A stretch of DNA of 64,000 nt from Chthoniobacteraceae bacterium. GTDB lineage: Bacteria; Verrucomicrobiota; Verrucomicrobiia; Chthoniobacterales; Chthoniobacteraceae. The notes under the pieces were generated by a model, which saw only the letters and a program-made list of their open reading frames with translations, had not been told where the DNA came from and searched no databases. The translations under genes were made by a program, and so were the position numbers. The stretch lies in NCBI GenBank assembly GCA_947471505.1, contig CANIWM010000011.1:46987-110986 (forward strand), written 5' to 3'. This document shows positions 56,661 to 64,000 of this stretch, piece after piece (position 1 is the stretch's first letter; every line of letters starts with the position of its first letter).

Positions 56661-57886
56661 ATAATCGCCGCCCGTCGTGGCTCTCGCTTTGCCCGGCCGA
56701 ACCGTTCCGCATCTTTTTCCCGCTCGGCACGCTGCTCGGGGTTTCCGGCGTGTCGTTGTGGCCGCTGTTCTTTACGGGGATGCACAAATTCTACCCCGGT
56801 TTCATGCACGCACGGTTGATGATTCACGGCTTTCTCGCCGCGTTCGTCATTGGTTTTTTGGGCACGGCCATGCCGCGTCTTCTCTCCGCTCCGGCGCTCC
56901 GGGCGAGGGAAGTATGGACGCTGGTCGTGCTGCACATGACCGTTGCCGGTCTACACATCGCCCACAAGGACTTCGCGGGCGATGCGTTGTTTGTCGTGGA
57001 ACTCGTCATTTTTGCCGCGCTGCTGATCAGTCGGGTTCGTCGGCGCGCGGAGTTGCCGCCGCCGGGGTTTGTGTTTGTCGGGCTGGGGTATCTCTCCGGT
57101 CTAATCGGCACGTCGCTTTGGCTGGCAGGCACGCAAGGATGGGTGTCCGGGAGCGCGATGCTGTTGGGCGGGCTTTGGCTGAACCAGGGATTTTCGCTCT
57201 TGCTCATCCTTGGCGTCGGGTCGTTTTTGATTCCGCGTTTCCTCGGCCTGCCGGACTTGGTTCCCATGGCGGAAGAGCGCGTCGCTTCGCCCGCGTGGCG
57301 GAAACGCGCTACGTTCTCGCTTGTGCTAGGCGTGGTGTTTCTCGGCAGCTACTGGCTGGAAGCGGCATACGCCGAGATCAAGTCCGCCGCGATTCTCCGC
57401 GGGTGCGTGGCGCTGGCTTATGTGTTGGTGATGGTGCCGATTCACCGCACGCCGAAGCCGGGGAAAACGGTGCCGCTCGCCGTGAATCTCGCGATGCTTG
57501 CGCTGCTCGTCGGTTTGATCTTCCCGCTTTTCTGGCCCGGACAGCGTGTTGCCGGCCTGCATGTTATTTTCATCGGCGGCTTCAGTCTCGTGACGTTCAC
57601 CGTCGCGACGCGTGTGGTGCTCGGGCATTCGGGAAACGAGGCCATGTTCGATACACGACTGCCATCGCTTCGCATCGTGGCGTTCCTCATCATAGCCAGC
57701 ACCGTCATGCGGGCATGGGCGGATTTCCTCGCAGAGACGCGTCCGACCGGGATGAATTGGGCCGCCTACGTGTGGATGATCGCCGCGACGATTTGGGCCG
57801 TCTTCATTCTGCCAAAAGTCCGCATCGCGGATGAAGGTGGCGACGCCAGTTGCAAGAGCGCCCGCATACGTAAGGGAACCCAGTGA
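56657..57886 (+). CDS. nnrS: NnrS-family haem-copper membrane protein
   Basis: 409 residues, about 12 membrane helices. NnrS signatures are PAEPFRIFFPLGTLLGVSG, HARLMIHGFLAAFVIGFLGTAMPR and LIFPLFWPGQRVAGLHVIFIGGF, with conserved His residues as haem or copper ligands. NnrS protects against nitrosative stress and accompanies NO-producing denitrification genes. Last gene of the operon. A T-rich tract (TATTTTTT) follows at about 57908, but the preceding hairpin is weak. Confidence 0.9.
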   Translation: MNNRRPSWLSLCPAEPFRIFFPLGTLLGVSGVSLWPLFFTGMHKFYPGFMHARLMIHGFLAAFVIGFLGTAMPRLLSAPALRAREVWTLVVLHMTVAGLHIAHKDFAGDALFVVELVIFAALLISRVRRRAELPPPGFVFVGLGYLSGLIGTSLWLAGTQGWVSGSAMLLGGLWLNQGFSLLLILGVGSFLIPRFLGLPDLVPMAEERVASPAWRKRATFSLVLGVVFLGSYWLEAAYAEIKSAAILRGCVALAYVLVMVPIHRTPKPGKTVPLAVNLAMLALLVGLIFPLFWPGQRVAGLHVIFIGGFSLVTFTVATRVVLGHSGNEAMFDTRLPSLRIVAFLIIASTVMRAWADFLAETRPTGMNWAAYVWMIAATIWAVFILPKVRIADEGGDASCKSARIRKGTQ

Positions 57887-57960
57887 TGCGGACGCCGGGC
57901 GGGAGGCTATTTTTTCGACCGTGTGACGTCTCTCATCGAAATCCAAAGATTTGAAGAGGG

Positions 57961-58033
<73 letters not shown>

Positions 58034-58185
58034 GCATCCAAGAAGGCCGTGACCTTCCGGGCCGGGCACCCTACGCGAAGCGCGTTTGCATTGGCAAGAG
58101 TTTCGCGGGAAAAAGCAGAAAAGTGTGCGTGGATTGCACATCCGGCTTCCATAAATGGCGGCGTCTTCGGTAGTTTCGCGAGACT

Positions 58186-59505
58186 ATGGCCAGAACCAGT
58201 AGCGTCACCGACAGAACACTTGCAATCATCATGGGTGGAGGAGCAGGCAGTCGCCTGTACCCACTCACGAAAGATCGCAGCAAACCGGCAGTCCCACTCG
58301 CTGGGAAATACCGCATCGTGGACATTCCGATTTCCAACTGCATCAACTCCGGAATGCGGAAGATTTACGTCCTCACGCAGTTCAACAGCGTGTCGTTACA
58401 TCGACATATTCAGGCGAGTTACAAGTTCGATCAATTCACCCGCAGCTTCGTAGAGATTCTCGCTGCGCAACAGACGCCGACGGATGCGGGATGGTATCAG
58501 GGTACCGCTGATGCGGTGCGACAGAATCTTCCGGACTTCCTCAGCGGTGGATACGAATACTACGTCATTCTAAGCGGCGACCAGCTCTACCGGATGGATT
58601 ATCGCGACGTGCTGGATCAGCACATCGCCACGAAAAGCGATGTCACGATCGCCACATTGCCTGTAAGTCGTACAGACGCAGGCGCGTTCGGAATCCTACA
58701 CACGGACGCGGAGCGGAGGATCGTCCAATTTGAAGAGAAGCCAAAAGACCCCGCGCTTCTCGACAGCTTGCGCATCCCAGCGACGCTGCTGAAAGAGATG
58801 GAGCGTGGGGAAACCGAGGAACTCTATCAGGCGAGTATGGGCATCTACGTCTTCAGTCGTGATGCGCTCATCGCTGCGCTGGATAATTCCCACATTGATT
58901 TCGGCAAGCACGTCATCCCCGAGATGATCACGAAGTTCCGGGTGACGGCTTATATTTTCCAGGGCTATTGGGAGGACATTGGGACGATCCGCTCGTTCTT
59001 CGACGCGAACCTCGCGCTCACGAATCCGCTCCCTCCATTCAGCTTCTTCGACGCTCGCTCGCCGATCTTTACTCACATGCGTTTCCTTCCCGGGAGTAAG
59101 GTGAACGGGGCCGTGGTCAAGAACGCCATCATCGGCGACGGGTGCATCATTTCCGATGCGCACATTGAGCGTTCCGTCATCGGCATTCGCTCACTCATTC
59201 AGAGCGGCAGCACGATTAAGCACAGCGTCGTGATGGGCGCGGATTACTACGAAGGCATCCGGCCTGCGAGGGCAGGGGAACCACCGATGGGCATCGGCGA
59301 GAACTGCATCGTGGACCACGCTATTATTGATAAAAACGCCCGTATTGGAAATGGCGTCGTCATCACCCCCGAAGGCAAGCCCGACAATGCCGACGGCCCT
59401 GATGAACTCTGGCCCGATGGAGGAATGCGCCCACGGTGGTATATCCGCGACGGCATCGTCATCATTCCGAAGAGCGCCGTCATCCCTGACGGCACCTGGG
59501 TCTAG
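58186..59505 (+). CDS. glgC: Glucose-1-phosphate adenylyltransferase
   Basis: 439 residues. The nucleotidyltransferase loop is IIMGGGAGSRLYPLTKDRSK, followed by PAVPLAGKYRIVDIPISNC and the substrate motifs FEEKPKDP and GYWEDIGTI. The C-terminal left-handed beta-helix (about 310-439) has hexapeptide repeats and the regulatory region typical of GlgC. It makes ADP-glucose for glycogen synthesis in the cytoplasm. It is followed within 6 bp by a small gene. Confidence 0.95.
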   Translation: MARTSSVTDRTLAIIMGGGAGSRLYPLTKDRSKPAVPLAGKYRIVDIPISNCINSGMRKIYVLTQFNSVSLHRHIQASYKFDQFTRSFVEILAAQQTPTDAGWYQGTADAVRQNLPDFLSGGYEYYVILSGDQLYRMDYRDVLDQHIATKSDVTIATLPVSRTDAGAFGILHTDAERRIVQFEEKPKDPALLDSLRIPATLLKEMERGETEELYQASMGIYVFSRDALIAALDNSHIDFGKHVIPEMITKFRVTAYIFQGYWEDIGTIRSFFDANLALTNPLPPFSFFDARSPIFTHMRFLPGSKVNGAVVKNAIIGDGCIISDAHIERSVIGIRSLIQSGSTIKHSVVMGADYYEGIRPARAGEPPMGIGENCIVDHAIIDKNARIGNGVVITPEGKPDNADGPDELWPDGGMRPRWYIRDGIVIIPKSAVIPDGTWV

Positions 59506-59511
59506 CGTGCC

Positions 59512-59718
59512 ATGAAAATCGTCCGGGTTCCTTGGATCGTATGTCGTGCCGATGAGTTCGGTGCCGAAAACTTCTTGCAGACGTGGCGCGGAGAGGACTT
59601 CGAGATCATGGCTTACTCGGAGAAGGAAGCGCGCGATTGGTGGGAAGAGTTGTCAGAAAGCGAACGCAGCGGGCACATCCGTGGCGGCGGAGGTAACGCC
59701 GAAATGTCACTGCTATGA
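59512..59718 (+). CDS. Small hypothetical protein downstream of glgC
   Basis: 68 residues, ATG six bp after the glgC stop. MKIVRVPWIVCRADEFGAEN, then EIMAYSEKEARDWWEELSE. Acidic, soluble, no recognised family. Its position suggests it is co-transcribed with glgC. It could be a genuine small protein, but nothing beyond the clean frame and the tight spacing supports this. Confidence 0.55.
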   Translation: MKIVRVPWIVCRADEFGAENFLQTWRGEDFEIMAYSEKEARDWWEELSESERSGHIRGGGGNAEMSLL

Positions 59719-59728
59719 GCGCCGGGCT

Positions 59729-60478
59729 CTAGCTCTTGTTTTGGAGCGCCTGAATCTCGTCCCGGAGCGAGGCGGCACGTTCGTATTGCTCCGCTTTAAT
59801 CGCGGCAGCCATCTCTTTGCGTAGCTTCTCCATCGGGGTGATTTTACGGAGCTTCTTTAAGTCCTTCAACCAATCGCGCAGTGAGGCGATTTCAACGCTC
59901 TCTTTGATCTGCTCTGCTTCGCCAGCATCCGTCAGGAATTTCTGAATGCTTTTGATTCCCTTTTCCACGAGCCCGATGGCAGCTTCAGCGTCGTCCTTTT
60001 CCAGCGCCAGCGAGCCTTTGGCGCGGGTATTCATCATGAGGACATAGGGGCGAAATTGCTGCACACCCCACGCGAGTTCAGCTTCCGGTGCGTACTTCTC
60101 GACGAAGGTGAACATGTCCAGATTGCGCCGCGTGTCGCGGGCGACGGCGTGCCAGTCGCCGAGCTGAAAGAGGGCGACGTAGCGGTGGTAATACTGGATG
60201 CCCTCGCTCTGCAAGTCGCCCACCTCGTCCGCCGTCAACTCGAACGAGCCTGTCGCCGACTCGGACTCTTTTGCACGCATTTGGTGAAACTCGAACAGCG
60301 ACTCTAGTCCGTAAGGCTCGGTGCCGTCCGGGCGTCCGTTGAGCTCGAACTGCAGGACGCCGAGGTCCAGTCGCAGTTGTATCTTGGGCTTCCCGTCGTT
60401 TCCTTCGATCCGTCGCACTTGCAGGCCTCCAGGTTGGTGGGGCCACTCATTGAGGATGTCGTTTAAATCTAGGCTCAT
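59729..60478 (-). CDS. Protein with C-terminal UVR motif
   Basis: 249 residues. The N-terminal 200 residues have no recognised domain (MSLDLNDILNEWPHQPGGLQ, mostly helical, with TPR-like character at about 95-190). The last 35 residues are a UVR motif (MEKLRKEMAAAIKAEQYERA, then ASLRDEI). UVR motifs mediate binding to UvrB or to McsA-type partners. A role in protein-protein contact is likely; it is not a nuclease. Convergent with the small gene after glgC. Confidence 0.8.
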   Translation of the reverse strand: MSLDLNDILNEWPHQPGGLQVRRIEGNDGKPKIQLRLDLGVLQFELNGRPDGTEPYGLESLFEFHQMRAKESESATGSFELTADEVGDLQSEGIQYYHRYVALFQLGDWHAVARDTRRNLDMFTFVEKYAPEAELAWGVQQFRPYVLMMNTRAKGSLALEKDDAEAAIGLVEKGIKSIQKFLTDAGEAEQIKESVEIASLRDWLKDLKKLRKITPMEKLRKEMAAAIKAEQYERAASLRDEIQALQNKS

Positions 60479-60577
60479 GGCTTTTGCTGAATATCGAAAC
60501 GGAGCGGGACGATGTCAACGAATCGACCCAAAAATAATTCCACCCTACTGTTTAGCAGGGACGATGCCCGGTAGGAC

Positions 60578-60763
60578 CTACGAGCGTCCGATCTCCACTG
60601 CGACTACCTCGCCGCCGTCGCATTCGACCACGAGTTGGATCGGGTGACAGCACACCGCGCAGTCTTCGATCATCGAGTTCGTCCCCTCCATCGCGTCCAG
60701 ACGGCTCGGAAATACCTCCCCGCAAAATGGACACTGCACTTCGATTTCGACGACGTAGTTCAT
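60578..60763 (-). CDS. CPXCG-motif cysteine-rich small protein
   Basis: 61 residues. Two Cys pairs, CPFCGE and CAVCCHP, make a small zinc-ribbon-like fold. It belongs to the short CPxCG family seen in many proteobacteria and PVC bacteria; its function is unknown. It sits 99 bp after the start of the UVR-motif gene, on the same strand, so it may be the first gene of that unit. Confidence 0.8.
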   Translation of the reverse strand: MNYVVEIEVQCPFCGEVFPSRLDAMEGTNSMIEDCAVCCHPIQLVVECDGGEVVAVEIGRS

Positions 60764-60828
60764 AGCACGGGAGCTTACGGGGCGCCTTTCCGCTTTTCAA
60801 CGTCAATGCCGCTGCGCACACTCTCTTG

Positions 60829-61338
60829 ATGCCGGAAAACACCGAACCACCACGCGCGCCCATGACAGAAGACGAACTCGAAGCCGGGCTCGATCGCTTC
60901 TCCGCCTTCGTCCAGTCCACCCCACCGGAAAAGGTCATCGAATGGTTCGACGAAGAAGCGTCGGACCTGCTCGACGGCCTATGGACTGCGTGCGGTGAAC
61001 GGTTGAACGACGACGAGTGGGACGCAATGTTCGCAGTCCTTCCTCGCATCTACGCGATCCTCGTGCCCGACGAACTTGAACGCTACGAGATCGACGCGGA
61101 GCGGCTCGCCGGCGGCTTTGCTATCTGGGAAAAGAGGGGCGCTGATTTTGCGAAGTGTCGCCAGCCTCGCGTGATGGATGACGTCCTCACGCTGCTCGCC
61201 GACATCATTGAGCACGAGCCGGTATTCCACGGCCCGAGCAAGCAAATCGCCATCGCGCTCCTCGCGGCTACGGTCGATGAACTCGACCGCACTGTGTATG
61301 AATCAAAGGCGGAAGACGAAGCGGACTCAGCGAGTTAG
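60829..61338 (+). CDS. Hypothetical acidic helical protein
   Basis: 169 residues from ATG 60829. Strongly acidic (DELEAGLDRFSAFVQ, EEASDLLDGLWTACGERLND) and mostly helical, no signal peptide and no recognised domain. It is divergent from the CPXCG gene. Base composition and codon use match the neighbours, so it is likely real. Confidence 0.7.
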   Translation: MPENTEPPRAPMTEDELEAGLDRFSAFVQSTPPEKVIEWFDEEASDLLDGLWTACGERLNDDEWDAMFAVLPRIYAILVPDELERYEIDAERLAGGFAIWEKRGADFAKCRQPRVMDDVLTLLADIIEHEPVFHGPSKQIAIALLAATVDELDRTVYESKAEDEADSAS

Positions 61339-61405
61339 CGCCGCAACTCCGCGCCCGTGGCTGCGGCGAGCGCGACAATTGGCCACGCGGCGGTCGGCGC
61401 AAACA

Positions 61406-61600
61406 TCACGCCATCCCGATGATGAGTTTGCACTGGATGTTCGAGGTGTCATTTTCTCCTTGAGCGCTGAGTAACGGTTCGAAGTGAGCCTGCCGAGGGA
61501 GCGTTTCCATCTCATAAAAGACTACTCCGCAGGCCAGCCGTTCGCCTTCGTCATAGTGGGAAGATTTTCCAATGCGGTAGTTAGCGGCGACCCTCAACAC
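61406..61600 (-). CDS. Small ORF overlapping the end of the PLD-like gene
   Basis: 64 residues from a GTG at 61600 that lies inside the last codons of the PLD-like gene (20-bp overlap, different frame). The segment HYDEGERLACGVVFYEMETL, then PRQAHFEPLLSAQGEND, has protein-like composition and codon use similar to the neighbours, but I recognise no family. If real, it is the third gene of the ATPase/PLD-like module and translationally coupled. It could also be the tail of a formerly longer gene. Confidence 0.4.
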   Translation of the reverse strand: MLRVAANYRIGKSSHYDEGERLACGVVFYEMETLPRQAHFEPLLSAQGENDTSNIQCKLIIGMA

Positions 61601-62489
61601 GTATGCAGCGAAGGAACTCGAATGGACTGGTCTGCAAATCGAACTCAGCTTGGCGCAATTGCAGTGCGGCTTTGCTGAGCAGGCGAACATTCACGATTCC
61701 GTCTGCGTGAGGGTTGTCGTCGAGTCCGTGCCCCCAAGATATTGCACCTTCCTTGAAGCAGATAAACCGATCGTGAAAACTCTGCCCGCCCATGCGCTCT
61801 GACCAGATGTGGAATTCGACGTTGATGCCCGTTGGAATCACCAGAGGCAGTTCGTTAAGGCAGTCCCGTTCAAAGTCGGCCAATTCCCAATCAGCGCTTT
61901 TCAATAAGTGGTAGTGGAAAGTTTTCGTCGCGTAGTTTGGATGCTTCGCGGCTTTGCAGAAGGCTCGAAGCGGACGAACGAACTTGTTCTTTTTCGGATG
62001 AAAATACGGATCGATGAAAACGACATCAGTTGAATGCGCGAGCAGATGTGCGATTACCGAAGCCATGTCTGAAGCCTCGCGTGCTACCGCCAAATCCGTC
62101 GGCACCTGCCAACGCGGCGTTCCGTCATGCAGTTCGTCAATTTGCAGAATGAAAGGCTCTGTGCTTGAATTCTCTCGCGTGATGATGGCATGGAATGGGT
62201 GGCGGACATGCTCGCGACGAGCGTTCGCCAGCCAATCACCGGGGCCGAGTTCCTTTGGTCGCCCGAGCCGAATGGCTTTTCCTTTCAGAGACTGGAGACA
62301 GAGTTCGACTTTTGCATCGCTGACGAAGCCCTTGCTCAGACGTTCGGACACCATCTGGAACCATTTTTTTGGAAAACGTGCGATGAGCCGCCCGCGTTCC
62401 CAGCCGAAGCTGGCGTCCAACAATTGTAACGTCCGCCAGTCATCAATCGCTTCGGGATCAACAGCGAATTCGGATACCAGTCGTTCCAT
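61581..62489 (-). CDS. PLD-like (phospholipase D superfamily) putative effector
   Basis: 302 residues. The middle has VIAHLLAHSTDVVFIDPYFHPKK and, later, SFHDRFICFKEGAISWGHGLDD. This HxD/R plus IDPYF arrangement resembles the single-copy, diverged PLD-type nuclease domains found in bacterial conflict systems (MIT_C-like); a canonical HxKxxxxD is not present. The N-terminal 150 residues are unassigned. It follows the ATPase gene by 3 bp on the same strand, so the two are an operon and probably a functional pair. Confidence 0.7.
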   Translation of the reverse strand: MERLVSEFAVDPEAIDDWRTLQLLDASFGWERGRLIARFPKKWFQMVSERLSKGFVSDAKVELCLQSLKGKAIRLGRPKELGPGDWLANARREHVRHPFHAIITRENSSTEPFILQIDELHDGTPRWQVPTDLAVAREASDMASVIAHLLAHSTDVVFIDPYFHPKKNKFVRPLRAFCKAAKHPNYATKTFHYHLLKSADWELADFERDCLNELPLVIPTGINVEFHIWSERMGGQSFHDRFICFKEGAISWGHGLDDNPHADGIVNVRLLSKAALQLRQAEFDLQTSPFEFLRCIRVEGRR

Positions 62490-62492
62490 ACC

Positions 62493-63893
62493 TTAAAATA
62501 GTTCCTTTGATCGTTCGGGGAAAAAGCCGTCGGGCCAGGGCTTGTCAAAGTCTCCCTCTAGGTTCACGGGCAACTCGATCACTTCCGAGCCTTCCGAACC
62601 GGGTTTCACGTAAAGGACCGCCACATCCTCTGGCCGAAGCGGGGTGGCATCGGGCGGCAGTTCTCCCTCCGCCGTCTCACGGATGCGCCGCAGGAGGCGG
62701 AGGATCAGATGCTCGCTGTGCGTCTCGATGAGGAAGGTGTTTTTGTTTTCGCCGAGGGCGGACTCGATGAAGACATCGCCAAGCTCGGCTTGGAGCGCGG
62801 GGTGTAGGTGGAGTTCCGGTTGCTCGATGGCGATCAACTGGTTCTGCCCGCCCGCCGCGTTGACGAGGACGGGGAGTAGTTGGCTGATGCCTGTGCCGAC
62901 ATCGCGATGCGAAACAGCAAGGCCCTCTGCATCAACGAGCGAGAGTTCCGCCAGTTTTCCGCCGGAATTCTGCGCACGCAGTTCGGCTTGCAGTGCTGTG
63001 GCCAAATCCGGTTTGCCCGCCTTTGCGTCTGCATAAGGTCGAGCGTCTTCAGCGACGCGTGCAGTGTCGGGAACTTCCGTCGGCGCGGCGGCGCTGTTTT
63101 CCAAGGCCCGCTTCACACAGAGCGCAATCGTCTCCGGATCCAGTTCCGGCGCGAGGTTCTGGCATCGCAGCCGATACTGCGAATGCAACCTTTCTTGCAG
63201 GAAGCGATTCACCCGGCCCAGCAACTCCGGCTCTCTGCGCAACCGCTGCCACGCCGCGCCGCCACCCGCCGCCCAACTCGCGTCGAACTGCTCGCCTTCG
63301 GGAATCAAGCGTGGGGGAATCCAGCGCAGCGGCCCGAGATACGACAATGCGCCGAGACTTTGCTGAACTGCATCACCGCAGGCTTCGATCAAGCACTCGA
63401 TGCTGTATCGCAGTGCTTGTGACCAAGCACTAGCTTCGCACTCAGAATCCGTCGGAGGCTTACGGCCGCCAAATTCCTCAGTTGCGTAAAGGCTCTTCAT
63501 GGATTCTTCTTGCTCGCGAAAGAAATTAAGTGGGTTTCCCTCTTGAGTGTGCTCTGGGTAATGATGACCAATCCAAACGGAGCTAATAATCTCCAAAGGA
63601 AGCGAAGACGACCAGAATTTGAGATGGCGCAATTGCTTGATGATTTGCTCCTTGTTGTGCCGATTTTCATCTTCGGTCAGGGCGATATTTCGCAATGCCT
63701 CAGCTTTGGCGGTTTCAACGGATTCGCCGAATGACGTACGCCCATTCACTTCCAAGGATTGGAGAACATCTTCCCATGACGGTTTTGCTGTTGCCAGATT
63801 GATTAAATCACTGGGGGCTAGCCCGTATTCTTCTGCGGTCTCTGCTATTTCTGGGTAGAGTGCGAAGAGTTCAGCAAAAAGAAAGCGGGTCAT
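62493..63893 (-). CDS. AAA/ABC-type ATPase with DUF3696 C-terminus, no visible Walker A
   Basis: 466 residues from ATG 63893 (an upstream ATG at 63947 is possible but would overlap the divergent start). The C-terminal half is a typical OLD/SMC-like ATPase: DVGTGISQLLPVLVNA (signature), LIAIEQPELHLHPALQ (Walker B and D-loop), FLIETHSEHLILRLLRR (switch His), and the DUF3696 end (FDKPWPDGFFPERSKELF). The first about 150 residues are a helical region unlike the usual N-terminus, and no GxxGxGKS/T loop can be seen in this frame or in the 53 bp upstream. The protein may be truncated, may bind ATP as a heteromer, or may be inactive. It pairs with the PLD-like gene. Confidence 0.8.
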   Translation of the reverse strand: MTRFLFAELFALYPEIAETAEEYGLAPSDLINLATAKPSWEDVLQSLEVNGRTSFGESVETAKAEALRNIALTEDENRHNKEQIIKQLRHLKFWSSSLPLEIISSVWIGHHYPEHTQEGNPLNFFREQEESMKSLYATEEFGGRKPPTDSECEASAWSQALRYSIECLIEACGDAVQQSLGALSYLGPLRWIPPRLIPEGEQFDASWAAGGGAAWQRLRREPELLGRVNRFLQERLHSQYRLRCQNLAPELDPETIALCVKRALENSAAAPTEVPDTARVAEDARPYADAKAGKPDLATALQAELRAQNSGGKLAELSLVDAEGLAVSHRDVGTGISQLLPVLVNAAGGQNQLIAIEQPELHLHPALQAELGDVFIESALGENKNTFLIETHSEHLILRLLRRIRETAEGELPPDATPLRPEDVAVLYVKPGSEGSEVIELPVNLEGDFDKPWPDGFFPERSKELF

Positions 63894-63938
63894 GGTAAGG
63901 AAGGGAGCGATCAAGCAACCCAAACCTAAAAAACAACC

Positions 63939-64000
63939 ATGACCCATAAAAAGAATAAGAAGACCGTGAGTGAACTCAAAGCAATAATTGGCCAGGACGA
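63939..64000 (+). CDS. Start of a divergent gene, truncated by window edge
   Basis: ATG 63939 begins MTHKKNKKTVSELKAIIGQD and runs to the right edge. The basic start followed by a helical segment is protein-like, but too little is visible to assign a family. It is transcribed away from the ATPase gene, with 45 bp between the two starts. Confidence 0.45.
   Translation, partial: MTHKKNKKTVSELKAIIGQD

Overview
The window looks like chromosomal DNA of a Verrucomicrobiota bacterium, possibly of the Chthoniobacter type (lineage is inferred from gene families, not from a marker gene). Pointers are a DUF1549/DUF1553 cytochrome-type protein, a PVC-type secreted dehydrogenase fused to an azurin domain, a microcompartment locus of the PVC fucose/rhamnose type, a delta-60 propeller, many secreted carbohydrate-active or beta-helix proteins, and high GC.

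Layout. 0-3 kb: 3' part of a DUF1549/DUF1553 gene. 3.0-3.7 kb: a non-coding repeat island with two oppositely oriented 96-bp REP doublets flanking six copies of a helically phased 26-bp repeat. 3.8-12 kb: a large secreted dehydrogenase, thioesterase, small membrane protein, AMP-dependent ligase, a secreted decapeptide-repeat protein with its own terminator, DUF721 and a PLP decarboxylase. 12-16.2 kb (minus): a non-canonical chaperone cassette, GrpE-like, lidless DnaK, and a J-like/helical/SUMF1 fusion. 16-26 kb: secreted nuclease/phosphatase, SGNH esterase, sialidase-fold protein, SWIM/SNF2 helicase and a beta-helix protein. 26-29.7 kb (minus): a membrane protein, a solute-binding protein and a solute-binding/VWA lipoprotein. 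29.8-30.8 kb: a gene graveyard with a MITE-like element and an exact 21-bp tandem array. 31-40 kb: lipoproteins, delta-60 propeller, D,D-carboxypeptidase, MetH, orphan pseudopilin, beta-lactamase-fold protein.

40.2-46.5 kb is a complete-looking microcompartment operon: PduL, three BMC-H, acetate kinase, three BMC-P, CoA-acylating aldehyde dehydrogenase and a class II aldolase with a BMC-type N-terminal domain. The aldolase would release lactaldehyde from a 6-deoxysugar phosphate; the dehydrogenase, PduL and AckA would convert the aldehyde to acyl-CoA, acyl phosphate and then acid plus ATP inside or near the shell. 46.6-51.4 kb (minus): DapA-family and Gfo/Idh/MocA genes and a GH81 beta-1,3-glucanase.

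51.6-57.9 kb: uvrC, then a nitrite-reduction operon (class II NirK with fused cytochrome c, NirV, SCO1, DUF2249, NnrS) behind a perfect FNR/DNR-type palindrome. 58-61.3 kb: tRNA-Thr, glgC and small conserved genes. 61.4-64 kb (minus): a two- or three-gene module of a DUF3696-type ATPase without a visible Walker A and a PLD-like protein, the best candidate for an undescribed defence-like system; a divergent gene starts at the right edge. Two genes appear to lack one A in an A-run, so either assembly errors or real phase changes should be considered.
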